A stretch of 64,000 nucleotides of DNA, from contig NC_054701.1 of NCBI RefSeq assembly GCF_016097555.1, forward strand, positions 65,645,357 to 65,709,356. The letters run 5' to 3'. Positions within the stretch are counted from its first letter, which is position 1, and the number at the start of each line of letters is the position of its first letter. Below, in pieces: positions 30,959 to 41,954 of this stretch. Under the pieces are notes generated by a model that had not been told where the DNA came from, did not search any database, and saw nothing but the letters and a program-made list of their open reading frames with translations. The DNA comes from Gigantopelta aegis. Lineage: Eukaryota > Mollusca > Gastropoda > Neomphalida > Peltospiridae. Both the position numbers and the translations under genes were made by a program.

Positions 30959-33900
30959 TTAAAAAAGTTTTAGATGTCCCGTCACTTGGTCTATTTCGGA
31001 AGCCAAACCTGAAAAATGAAATGAATGTTATTACTTCCCTTGACAAAAACAAGCTATTTCACTGGGACATCATTTACAAAATCACGCAGCATGAAATTTT
31101 CTGCTAAAAGCACTTTCCTGATGTCCAGCCGTAATTACATTGTAACATTTTTTATACGGTTTGTGAAATGGTTTTCAGCTCATACATACCTGGTCCAACA
31201 CTGAGAACAGTTTTAGAACCTGGAGCTATTTGTGTCCGGCCTGCGTCACGAACTATACTAGTTGTCAGACCCATAGCATCTGCTCGCTCAGCAGTAGAAA
31301 GTCTAAAACAAATTAATTCATATGAGCAACTGGATCATTTAATGTAGTGTGAAAAGAAGATTAGTATAGCAATGTGTAAATATTTTATGAATTTTATTAC
31401 ACTAGCTAAAAACGTGTTGTTGGTGGGTTTAAAAATGTTTTTTATAGTATCATGTGTTAAGTAATGTTTAAAGCAAACTTAAAATATGCTGGCAGAGCTT
31501 ATCTTTTCATCTGCTAAGTGTTGTATATAAGATTTTTCAATAAACCATGAAAATACTCAAAATTTCATGATCTACAATGTAGCTCATCAGTGTTCTTTCT
31601 AGGATGAGCTCTGTCTGCAAGTCCAACTTTCATATTGCATTTATTGTTATTCAGCTTGACTATGTACAAGGCAATACTATTTCCATTTTGTGTGTATTTT
31701 CTTTTTCCTGAATAGTAAAGGCATATTATCACAGATTTATAGGACTTTATTTCTTAATGTACTATTGTATCACCAAAAATACTGTAAATGAATATAATGC
31801 GATTAATGGAGGATAATCCAGGTCAATCCACACTGTAATTTTCTTTTTTGAATCTTGGAACTGAGTCTTTAAAACATACTTAGTAACATCACATAACATT
31901 TTTTTCTCAAACTTTAACCTGCAAACTTACCTTTTTGTATTAAGCGAATTTTTAAAAATATATTTTCAGGTAATCTTTTGCTGACCCATAGGTCAATGTC
32001 TGACAGTATGCCTTGTTTCTTTAAAATGTCATATACACAATGATACCTGCATATTTTGAACAATCATTGAAAAACCCACCGTTTTAAATATTGCAACTCA
32101 CAGCTCTTTACACTGTGGTGTATTATGATTGCATAGTGCGTCGTTAATTAAAACATTTCTTTCTTTCTATTATGATTGCATCTTTACTTTGATACCCAAT
32201 GGCCGACATTCCATTTTTTGTGTCAGTAAATATTCAGTCATTCTAAATAAGAAATAATAGTGATTTTTATATTTTGTTAAAAGTGCATACGGAATTGCTT
32301 TTTGTGTGCTGTTAAAATTATTTATACACATTTTATTAAAAATTCGACACTATTACACTGCTTGTTTTTGTTTTATATTTGTTGTTTCTCAGGCTGAAAG
32401 GCACATCATCATTTTTTAAAGAGACTGCCCTTAGTTTATTGCTATAGTTAGTTTATTGCTATAGTTGTAACATGTTTGCAACTACTAGAACCACATTAAC
32501 AACCATAATGACCTATTAAAGACATTTTCTTGGACATAATGGCCATTGCCCAATTTCACAAAATATCGTAAGCCTAGTTTTGCACATAAATGTAAATCTA
32601 TGACTAAAAAACAGTTCTTCTTATTATAGTTCAACAAATATAGTTAGAAGAACACATATTTCATTTTCTTTTGTCTTTAAAATACTCCAGCTTCTGTAAT
32701 GATAAAATTGTATGCATGAAATTGATGTCAAACACGTGCAAATGCACGACCGGTGTAACTGCTAGTAGCAGACGTAAACTTACGATGTTTAGTGAAATGG
32801 GCCCCATGTCTGTAAATACAGCTTTAATGGTTGTATTAATGTCTGTAGTAGCCAAAACAGAATTTTACCTGCCAATAGGTTTGCACGTATGAAAAAATAT
32901 ATAATACGGAAGTAAAATGGATAGAGCTGGGCGGTATACTATGTATATACCATTTGATATCATGTCAATACTGATCTATCCCTACCAAGCAAATTTCAAA
33001 ATACTGAAATTTCAGTATTGAAAAATATTTCCTGCCATTTAGTAAAGCACTAACAATATAATCTGACAAATGCAAAATGGGTTGGGTATAAATCAGACGA
33101 AAGCCGTGTGTATGGATTCTAATTTTATTAAGATGAAATTAGCGGGTGAGCCTTAACAAAGGCATACATTTAAAGCTGAGTATACCAAAAATACTGCTCG
33201 ATATCAGTACTGGTATTGTATTAAAACTGAATATTGTACCAATACCAAGGTAAATCACCCCAAAACCAAACATCAAATGTTAATACAGCCAAGCTCTAAA
33301 AATGGAGTTTGAGCTGTTATGGACATTAGGGTGACTAGAAACACAATGGATACACAGGCACTGATACTGTAAACATGAAAATGTAATTAAACATGAAATT
33401 AACTTTTAATATAGAAATAATTATTAATTATGTCACAGATAACTAAATAAATCAACTAAAACTGCTTGTTGTATTTGCTCATAAAATTCTGAATCTATTT
33501 TTTAACAACATATTTGTTAGACCAAATCTAATTTGATCTAGGGCTGCTAAAAGCTTAGGTAGTAAAACCTGATCGCTTCAATCCAAAGTTGAACTACATC
33601 AAAGCTTTTAGTAATGACACTGCTGTAGTCTGGGATTATGCCACTATTCAAGGGAGTTAACTCGGTCTTTTTGTTTTCTTTTAGTGAAAAAGCAATTTTA
33701 ATGCAAGATTTTAAGTAACTATTATAAAACTGAAAGGACCTTTATTGGAAATAGTAGTGCCATTTAATATTTGACTACAATATAGCAAAACAAATTAATT
33801 ATTGTCTGGTTTTAACTTTTACTTTGAATTCTATAATTATAAAGTTAAACTTTCAAAGATGTCACCAACATTTAATTGATTAATGACTGTTTGATGAACA

Positions 33901-36900
33901 CTAGTCCCGCCCAAATCTGAACAAAGTCAATGTCATGTGATAACCTTATATAAAAATTAAATCCCTACTGTCTACTAAAATGATGAATGGCATTACAGTA
34001 ACAATAAAAAAAAAGAGTTACATACCTTGATCACAGATAGATCTATACTACATGTAGGTGTGGAATTATTGTTTTTTTAAAATGTGGTGCATTGAAATAT
34101 AATATAGTTTGGTGGTGATAATAAAGAAAACTCCTCACCTTACAAGAACACCTTACAAGAACACAAATTTAATTACTTGGTGCAGATACAGTTTTTTTTT
34201 TTAATGGAGTTACATAACATTTAGGTAACAGAGTTTGGTGGTAATTATATACAAGACCCCTCACCTTGCAGAAGCACAATATTAATTATTTTATAAAACA
34301 TAGGGATGGCTTTGGCCCCCACCTAAATCAACACCTGGTAACTTAAGTAATATTTTCCCCTAAACCCAAAAGAAAACTTACAAACTTGCTTCATCATCAA
34401 CTTTTACTACAACTTTAGGCTGTCCACATCGCTTCCAATGGAACAGCAGCTGCTTGTCTGTGCGAAACAAAGTTTCAACAGCAGTCACTGCAGCATGGGC
34501 ACACTGAAATAACAACATATACAAAATATCAACTATACATCAGTTCACCTACTCATACCGCAGCATCGATTCATTCATATATTTACCTTTGTTTGACAGC
34601 CAATGTATTTTTCATGCTGGGGTGTTGTTAAACATTCATACATATACAGTGGATGTCTAAATGACTTCTGTGTAATCCAGATTTCTCTGTTAACCGACAT
34701 GATCACCGAGTTCTGTTTACTGACAACAGCAAGGGTGAAATCTGTCTATTCCGACACACTATGTATCCAGTTTCTAAAGACAGTCCACAAAATATACTTT
34801 TTCAAATGGTCCAAGCATTTTATTACCTACTTTTGGTGTAGGTATGAATACCTCACGAAATCAGATATTTGATGATTTAATAAACAGTCCAGATTCCTTC
34901 AAAACGTAACGACAAAGTGTTTAATTTCTTTATGAATATAAACAATTGCGTCAAATATTTGACGTCACTGAATATAAATATCAACACAGCCGAGTGGTCT
35001 CCCTTGTCCTATGAGCTATGCAAATAACCTACCTGGTAAACTGTACTTACATTAAAACGTTATTTTGCAATGGCTGCAATAACTGCCATAATATGATGAA
35101 TAGTATGTAATATACTCTTCAAAAAAAGAAACGCAAAAGGGAACAAATGGGTTATAACTCCGATTTTATGTTTCCTACCGGTTCGTGCTTTGTGAATATA
35201 AGGTCATTGCATGTCCCAAACACATTCCCACGGTTACATTCGATAAAACGCAGCTACTGTACAATAAAGTTCCAAAATGTGACAAAACGCAGCCACATGC
35301 AAACGTGTACCACTGCACGTGCGTTGTCTGCACGTGCAACATGAACACCGACAGTATAAAAGTGCAGGGTGTTCGCTTGCCTGGCCTCTGTATCTGGCCG
35401 ACAGTTGACAATCCAGGACATGCCAGTCTCAGTGAACCGCAGAGAAACAATGCCATCGGCCGATATACGCAGGCGAATCCAGAACGGCCGTTGAGGGCAC
35501 CATGTGTTTCCCAAGCACCATCTCCAGACTGCCGTTACCAGCAACATGGATCAACACGTGACCTCCCTAGATCCGGTCGACCACGGGTCACTACCCCGGG
35601 CAGGACCGCTACATCCGGGTAAACGATTGACTACTGCCACCTCCAAATCAGCAATACCAGGTTTGCACTATCCGACCAGACCGTACGGAACCGCCTACGT
35701 GAGGTAGGAATTCGTGCCAGACGTCCAGTTCGACATGTCATCTTAACACCACAACACCGTCGACTCCGACTGCAGTGGTGCCAGATTCATCGACAAGGGC
35801 CTCAACTGCGATGGAGACAGGTGTGGTTCAGTGACGAGTCCCGATTTCTGCTCCGAAATGAAGATGTCGCGTGTATAGGCGTCGTGGTGAACGTTACGGC
35901 AAACTGCGTGCAGGAAGTGGACAGATGGAGGGGGTAGTGTCATGGTGTGGGCAGCCATCTCACACACTGGCAGAAACTGACATGGTCCACGTGCAGGGCA
36001 ACCTGAATGCACAGGGCTACAATGACCAATCCTCCGGCCACACATCGTTCCAGTTATGGCCACGCCAATGTTCCAACATGACAACGCCAGGCCTCACACA
36101 GCACGTCTCACAACGGCTTCCTACAGAACAACAACATTAATGTCCTTCCTTGGCCATCGATATCACCGGATTTGAACCCAATTGAGCATCTATGGGACGA
36201 GTTGGACCGACGCCTCCGACAGCGACAACCACAGCCCCAGACCGAGCTGGCAGCAGCCTTGCAGGCCGAGTGGGCCACCATCCCCCGGGACGTCATCCGT
36301 ACTCTGGTTGCTTCAATGGGCAGGCGGTGCCAGGCAGTTGTCAACACACGCGGAGGCCACACCCGGTATTGACTCCAGATGACCTTGACCTTGGTGGTGT
36401 GTCCTATCACTTACTCACAATGGACTAGAGTGAATTGTGAACAATCCTGCAACATTTGGTAATTATCGGACTCACCATTCAATAATTAAATCAATTCTCC
36501 AAATGTTACGACAATGTGGTTTTGCGTTTCTTCTTTTGAAGAGTATATATAAGTGAACAAACCTGTGCTGCCGCTTTGCCTTTTCCCATTTTTAAATCAT
36601 TCCTCACAACTATCACCATCTTGTATTCTCCACTGTCCGACATCTGAAACTAAAACTCAAACTTACAGGTACCTGGGCAATCTTTGAAATGAGACAAAAC
36701 ACATTTTGGTTTGGTGTAGCTTGATCCACCTTTATTGTACATGTAAATGGATCAATCTTTTTTCACAATGTTTTTTGTTTTATTATACAATATAGTCTGT
36801 CAGTAGGCTTTAAAAGAAAACAATTGAAAACTGAAATAAAGGAAAGAAAGAAAGTCTTGAATGACCAAAAGAAAGAAAGAAAGAAATGTTTTATTTAATG

Positions 36901-37950
36901 ATGCACTCAACACATTTTATTTATGGTTATACAGCATCAGACATATGGTTAAGGATATTGATATTGAGAAAGGAAACCCGCTGCCGCCACTTCATGGCCT
37001 ACTCTTTTCAATTAGCAGCAAAGGATCTTTTATATGCACCATCCCACACACAGGGTAGTACATACCACAGCCTTTGATATACCAGTTGTGGTGCACTGGC
37101 TGGAACGAGAAATAGCCCAATGGGCCCACCGACGGGGATCGATCCCACACCGACCGCACATTGAGCGAGCGCTGTACCACTGGGCTACGCCCTGCCCCTT
37201 GAATGACAAAAAGGTTAAATAAAGAGAAAAAAGGGAGTCAGGACAAATGTACCAAGTTTCAGATAACAAGTTATTTTGACCATGTACATAAATGTTTCTG
37301 CTAAAATAAAACTGATATTATTTGCTAAGTGACCAGTCCAATATGCTGACCACTTCAACATTTACATTTGTAACATATAATAAGTGAACAATATTATCTG
37401 TAGAAGTATGGACAGAAACATCTTACTCCTTAGTCTGCTAACATTGTACTTACTGTTACTGATGGGGTGGACCAAATGACGAAAGATAAAGTTTGTTTTG
37501 TTTAACGACACCACTAGAACCCATTGATTTATTAATCATCGGCTATTGGATGTCAAACATTTAGTAATTTGGACATATAGTCTTAGAGAGGAAACCCGCT
37601 ACATTTTTCCATTAGTAGCAAGGCATCTTTTATATGCACTATCTCATGGCCTTTGATACACCAGTCGAGGTGCACTGGTTGGAATGAAAAATAGCCCAAT
37701 GGGCCCACCAACGGGGATCGATCCTAGTGCTTTACTGCTGGGCTACGTCCTGACCCTGAACCAAATGAAAATCTGGACCTTGCATTAGAATACTCACAGC
37801 TGAGTTACTTTCTTTCTTGCGATTACTGTTGGACATTCCTAACATTCTTGCAGAGATTCCACCTCCTTTTGACTTCAAGATCCAGCCCACGACAACGCCA
37901 ATTCCAAGTGCTGTAAGCACAGGCACCACTCCGCCATCTGGTGGGAACAT
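30959..37950 (-). CDS. PTRH2: Peptidyl-tRNA hydrolase 2
   Basis: Five coding exons in transcript order: 37,950-37,798; 36,643-36,563; 34,503-34,382; 31,302-31,190; 31,008-30,959 (stop). All have GT/AG borders and matching phases, giving 172 aa (human PTRH2 is 179). Residues about 8-25 ([18 protein letters not shown]) form the membrane anchor expected at the N terminus of the mitochondrial/cytosolic enzyme. The Pth2 fold follows: [38 protein letters not shown], then the conserved [19 protein letters not shown] and the end VTGHLKLF. The enzyme frees peptidyl-tRNAs that drop off ribosomes; the vertebrate protein (Bit1) also acts in anoikis. The gene converges on the LRR gene and diverges from ANAPC7. 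The base pair before the ATG could be a spliced 5' UTR, since a TTTTTTAAATAG acceptor-like string lies 9 bp upstream. Confidence 0.96.
32135..32252 (+). mobile_element. SINE beta-tail scrap and LINE 3'-end scrap
   Basis: GTGCGTCGTTAATTAAAACATTTC plus (TTTC)n at 32,137-32,168 is a beta tail only. ATACCCAATGGCCGAC at 32,190 begins a worn copy of the LINE 3' end. In PTRH2 intron 4 region, antisense to the gene. Confidence 0.5.
32541..32806. mobile_element. MITE, second copy of the 23,482 family
   Basis: CCAATTTCACAAAATATCGT and ACGATGTTTAGTGAAATGGG are inverted ends; the interior shares CATTTTCTTTTGTC with the first copy. Confidence 0.7.
33325..33500. mobile_element. Fragment related to the TTAA MITE at 27,864
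   Basis: GACTAGAAACACAATGGATA and CAGGCACTGATACTGTAAAC match 28,115-28,165 of that element. The terminal repeats are lost. Confidence 0.45.
34585..34645 (+). mobile_element. LINE 3'-end scrap
   Basis: CAGCCAATGTATTTTTCATG and GGGGTGTTGTTAAACATTCA match the 3' end of the LINE at 6,690-6,730; the tail is a short (CATA)n. Confidence 0.6.
35115..36543 (+). mobile_element. Tc1 transposon, family 1 copy 3, inactivated
   Basis: Both inverted ends are intact, but the interior is 65 bp shorter than copy 2, owing to many separate deletions of 1-13 bases and rather few substitutions. The transposase frame (from about 35,420) is broken repeatedly; the C-terminal part with [16 protein letters not shown] (36,172-36,372) stays readable. 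It lies in PTRH2 intron 2, antisense to the gene, with its right end 19 bases inside the intron from the exon 2 donor. Confidence 0.93.
36868..37200 (-). mobile_element. tRNA-headed SINE, beta tail
   Basis: Full-length on the minus strand, same strand as PTRH2: head GGGGCAGGGCGTAGCCCAGT, B-box-like GGATCGATCCC, and a (TTTC)n tail at 36,868. In PTRH2 intron 1. Confidence 0.85.
37488..37758 (-). mobile_element. SINE, alpha tail, near PTRH2 exon 1
   Basis: Head at 37,758 (GGACGTAGCCCAGCAGTAAA on the minus strand), tail at 37,490. It ends 40 bp from the exon 1 donor of PTRH2, so exon 1 is followed almost at once by a Pol III-type head. Confidence 0.8.
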
Positions 37951-38496
37951 CTTGGTTATCTATTTAAAAAATGTGTTATTAAAATATTATTTATTGTCAT
38001 ATTAATGTTCAACACAAAATATGACAATACCTTGAACACTCTGCAACACCCATAGCCCAATTGCTTCCACATACAAGACTAAATAATAAATGTCTTTACG
38101 ACTAAATTTGCCAATACAAGAATGTACTAATTACTTGGACATGTATATAATGTTTGTAATACTTTAACTAAATGAAGGTCCTGTAACTAATTTATAAATA
38201 ATTAATGCATTTAGGGAACATTTTATTTTCAAAATCTTGATCCGCAGTATTTCTAACTTAGTCAGCTGAAAATTGATTACCAACTACAGTTAATGTTTTA
38301 AAATGGTGTAGCGAATTGCAATGACATACACTAAACAAAATGTTCCCAGTTTGGCATCTATGATTTCTTCAATTTTGCACCTTTGCAACTTTGGTATCAG
38401 ACTATATTGAGTTAAGATGCCTGTGACTTTGTTTTTTAACTGACGTTAAGGGAATGTTTTTCATTTACTGGAATAGTAAGTATGCCATATAAAATG

Positions 38497-39012
38497 AATG
38501 TTTGCTTTCACTAATGATACCACTAGAGCACATTGATTTATTAATCATTGGCTATTGGAATGAAGGAAATGTTTTATTTAACAACACACATTTTATTTAT
38601 GGTTATATGGCGTTATACATGTATATGGTAAAGGACCACACAGATATTGAGAGAGGAAACCCACTGTTGCTACTTCATGGGCTACTCTTTTCTTTTATAA
38701 ATATGCACATCCCACAGACAGGATAGTACATACCACGGCCTTTGTTACACCAGTTGTGAAGTACTGGCTGAACAAGAAATAGCCCAATGGATCCACCGAC
38801 GGGGATCGATACTAGACTGACCGCGCATCAAGCGAACACTTTATCACTGGGCTACGTTCCACCCCTGCTATTAGATGTCAAAAGTTTGGTACCAGTAAAT
38901 TTTGACACAGTCTTAGAGTAAACCTGCTGCATTTTTCCATTAGCAGCAAGAGATCTTTTATATGCATTTTCCCAGACAGTCAGCACATACCATGGGTTCA
39001 CCGAGATGGTTT
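38497..39012 (-). mobile_element. Alpha SINE split by a beta SINE
   Basis: The alpha copy (38,497-38,558 tail and 38,873-39,012 body and head side) is interrupted by a beta-tail SINE at about 38,560-38,872, both on the minus strand. The right remainder is then cut by the element at 39,022, beyond which AGGCAAGCATTTCAGTCAAG (40,000) continues the head. Confidence 0.7.
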
Positions 39013-39021
39013 GATCCAACA

Positions 39022-39992
39022 TAGCCCAAGTACTCTGACTGTAAGAGAGCTAGACGGACATTTGGACATAAATACGCTCTCATTACAGTATGATTACAGT
39101 CAGAGACCAAGCTATGTATTTTTTTGGCAATTCCCGACAACCAAAAAGTGGGCAAAGATTTCCGCTCTAATACCACAACAATCCTATGTTTGACGTCAAA
39201 TACCTTTACATCGATCATTTTCGAGTCAACTGATTTTAAAAAATCCACATATTAATCACTAATACACATACAACAGAAAGAAATCCAACAGCACCCACAT
39301 TCAGCTACGCTTCGTGACACTCCATCGCAAGAATTACAAAGCTCTGTGACCTATTTCGTGACGTAGATCACGTGATCGCCCACTGGGTGATTCCGCCTTG
39401 TGCAACAGTTACAGGGGCCGTCTCATACCAAGCGACGTTACAACATGGAAGAGTTGGCTAATGGTTTCCTCTCTAACACAGTGATAAAATTACCAAATAT
39501 TTGACATCCAATAGCCGATGATTAATGAATCAATGTGCTGTAGTGGTGTCGTTACACAAAACAAACTTTTTTTGGTGATTGTCGGGCACTTGTCGTTTTG
39601 AGACGGCCCCTGGAAGACGCAATGGCTGAGTGGGCGATCATGTGACGCATCATCACGATATAGGTCGGCGAACTTAGAATTCTGCTGTCCGGAGTTTGCC
39701 GAAGCTTAGCTGAATGTGGGTGCTGTCGGGGTTTTTTCTGTAGTGTGTGTATTAGTGATTAATATCTGAATTTCTTTTAATCAATCAACTCGAAAATGAT
39801 CGATGTAAAGGTATTTGACGTCAAACATAGGATTGTTGTGGTATTAGAGCGGAAATCTTTGCCAACTTTTTGGTTGTCAGCAATTGCCAAAAAAATACAT
39901 AGCTTGGTCTCTGACTGTAATCATACTGTAATGAGAGCGTATTTATGTCCAAATGTCCGTCTAGCTCTCTTACAGTCAGAGTACTCGGACTA
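39022..39992. mobile_element. Long-inverted-repeat element, copy A
   Basis: Ends TAGCCCAAGTACTCTGACTG and, at the right, CAGTCAGAGTACTCGGACTA are inverted. The arms extend about 360 bp each, to CAGTTACAGGGGCCGTCTCA on the left. Exact 9-bp duplications GATCCAACA flank it (39,013-39,021 and 39,993-40,001). Just inside the left arm lies ATGGAAGAGTTGGCTAATG, the same helicase start as in copy B. A SINE tail interrupts the interior. Long arms and 9-bp duplications point to a Mutator-like (MULE) or similar non-autonomous element. Confidence 0.8.
39463..39572 (+). mobile_element. SINE alpha-tail insertion inside copy A
   Basis: GTTTCCTCTCTAACACAGTG to GGTGTCGTTACACAAAACAA, 5'-truncated. It replaced or displaced the rest of the helicase-like interior. 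Confidence 0.75.
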
Positions 39993-40643
39993 GATCCAAC
40001 AAGGCAAGCATTTCAGTCAAGCACTATATGGACCTTTCCAATCATGTGACTGTGTGCTGGAATTTATGCTTGGTGGTCTTGATTGTGGCAAGCGAATTTT
40101 GGGGGGAGGTGATAGTTCATACTCTCTTGAAAAATTATATTTTTAAAAAAAAGTTCGGAGTGGGAGGGGGGGGGGGAGGGGTTGGACCTTCCAAGCCCTC
40201 TGCCCTCGCACCTGCTATTGATAATTCTTACCGTGCATGTATATACAGCCGATATGATAAAATTATACTGCAACTAATAAGCTTAATTCATAATTTCAAT
40301 CCGCAGTTTCAAGTTCGAAAAATTTAACATCAAATTTCAGTCAAGACCTGAAGTTGCCAAGTAGAAATGTGCCACCAAAATGGACACTGGTATTATGTAA
40401 TCGCTTCCAAGTTACTGTTAACTGGATGGGTATTCAAATACTCTTCCTAACATCAATGTTGCCCGTGTAACACCGCGATCACGTCACAACGCACGCGATA
40501 TTAGACTAGTTTTCTATCATCTATGTTAGTTCGCATATTGAGTTTTAAGATCTTTCTTCAATAACGACAGTGAACCAGTTTGATAAAGGGAGAGAAGTCG
40601 ATTTATTCTTCTGAACTGATGAAGTAAAAATATTGAGTTAATC

Positions 40644-41918
40644 ATGTCGCTGTTTGAAAACATAAAACAGCTCCACCAAGCTGAACTGTATGGGGATTTG
40701 AAACTTGTTGTAAGTGTTTTGTGTGTTTGCTTTGCAACTGTTTTTGGTTTGAAACTGCACTGGTGAACTCCACATCTCATTAATCTCTTGTCGACAATCC
40801 ATGGATAGTGTGCCAGGGTCATCGTTAGCCCGAGTACTCCGACTGTAAGAGAGCTAGACGGACATTTGGACATAAACACGCTCTCATTACAGTCAGAGAC
40901 CAACCTATGTCTTTTTTTGGCAATTCCTGACTACCAAATGGTAGGCAACGAGTCCCACTCTAATACCACAACAATCCTATGTTTGACGTCAAATACTTTT
41001 ACATCAATCATTTTCGAGTTAAGTGATACAAAAAAATCCACATATTAATCACTAATACACATACTACAGAAAGAAACCCGACAGCACCCACATTCAGCTA
41101 CGCTTCGTGACACTCCGTCGCAACAATTGCAAAGCTCGGCGATCTATTTCGAGACTGGGCGATTCCGCCTTGTGCTGCAGTTACAGGGGTCATTTCATAA
41201 GAGGAGGCAGTACGTAGCACATACTTTTGCCGTATCCTGTCGATAACACCTCAAATGTATCCTTCAAATTCAAAATGGAATCAATAATGTGTAATTGTTT
41301 TGGTTTAATGACGTAATGAAATCCAAATTCACCCAAAACGGCATTAGCCAACTCTTCCATGTTGTAACTTCGCTTGATATGAGACGGCCCCTGTAACTGC
41401 TGCACAAGGCAGAATCGCCCAGTGCGCGATCACGTGGTCTACGTCTCGAAATAGATCGCCGAGCTTTGCAATTGTTGCGACGGAGTGTCACGAAGCGTAG
41501 CTGAATGTAGGTGCTGTCGGGTTTCTTTCTGTAGTATGTGTATTAGTGATTAATATGTGGATTTTTTTGTATCACTTAACTCGAAAATGATTGATGTAAA
41601 GGTATTTGACGTCAAACATAGGATTGTTGTGGTATTAGAGTGGGACTCGTTGCCTACCATTTGGTAGTCAGGAATTGCCAAAAAAAGACATAGGTTGGTC
41701 TCTGACTGTAATGAGAGCGTGTTTATGTCCAAATGTCCGTCTAGCTCTCTTACAGTCAGAGTACTCGGGCTAGGTCATCGTGTGTGTGTTTGTGTGCTCA
41801 CATATCTACTGGGAGTTTAATACCAAGTCCACCAAATCTTGTCAACATTCCATTGATAGTGTGTCAGGGTCACCGTGTGTGTGTTTGTTTGTGTGTGTGT
41901 GTGTGTGTGTGTGACGTA

Positions 41919-41954
<36 letters not shown>

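Larger units (their letters stand above)
37951..40643. other. Head-to-head intergenic region of PTRH2 and ANAPC7
   Basis: The coding starts diverge across 2.69 kb. 38,497-40,001 is a nest of SINEs and a long-inverted-repeat element. The remaining 37,951-38,496 and 40,002-40,643 should hold the promoters. CG-containing words cluster at 40,470-40,500 (GATCACGTCACAACG, CACGCGAT), close to ANAPC7. No TATA box is evident on either side. Confidence 0.5.

Noticed and set aside
39011-39193. Repeated small frames such as MIDVKVFDVKHRIVVVLE (also near 39,796 and 41,550)
   Set aside because: They are translations of the inverted-repeat arms of the transposable element, on either strand.
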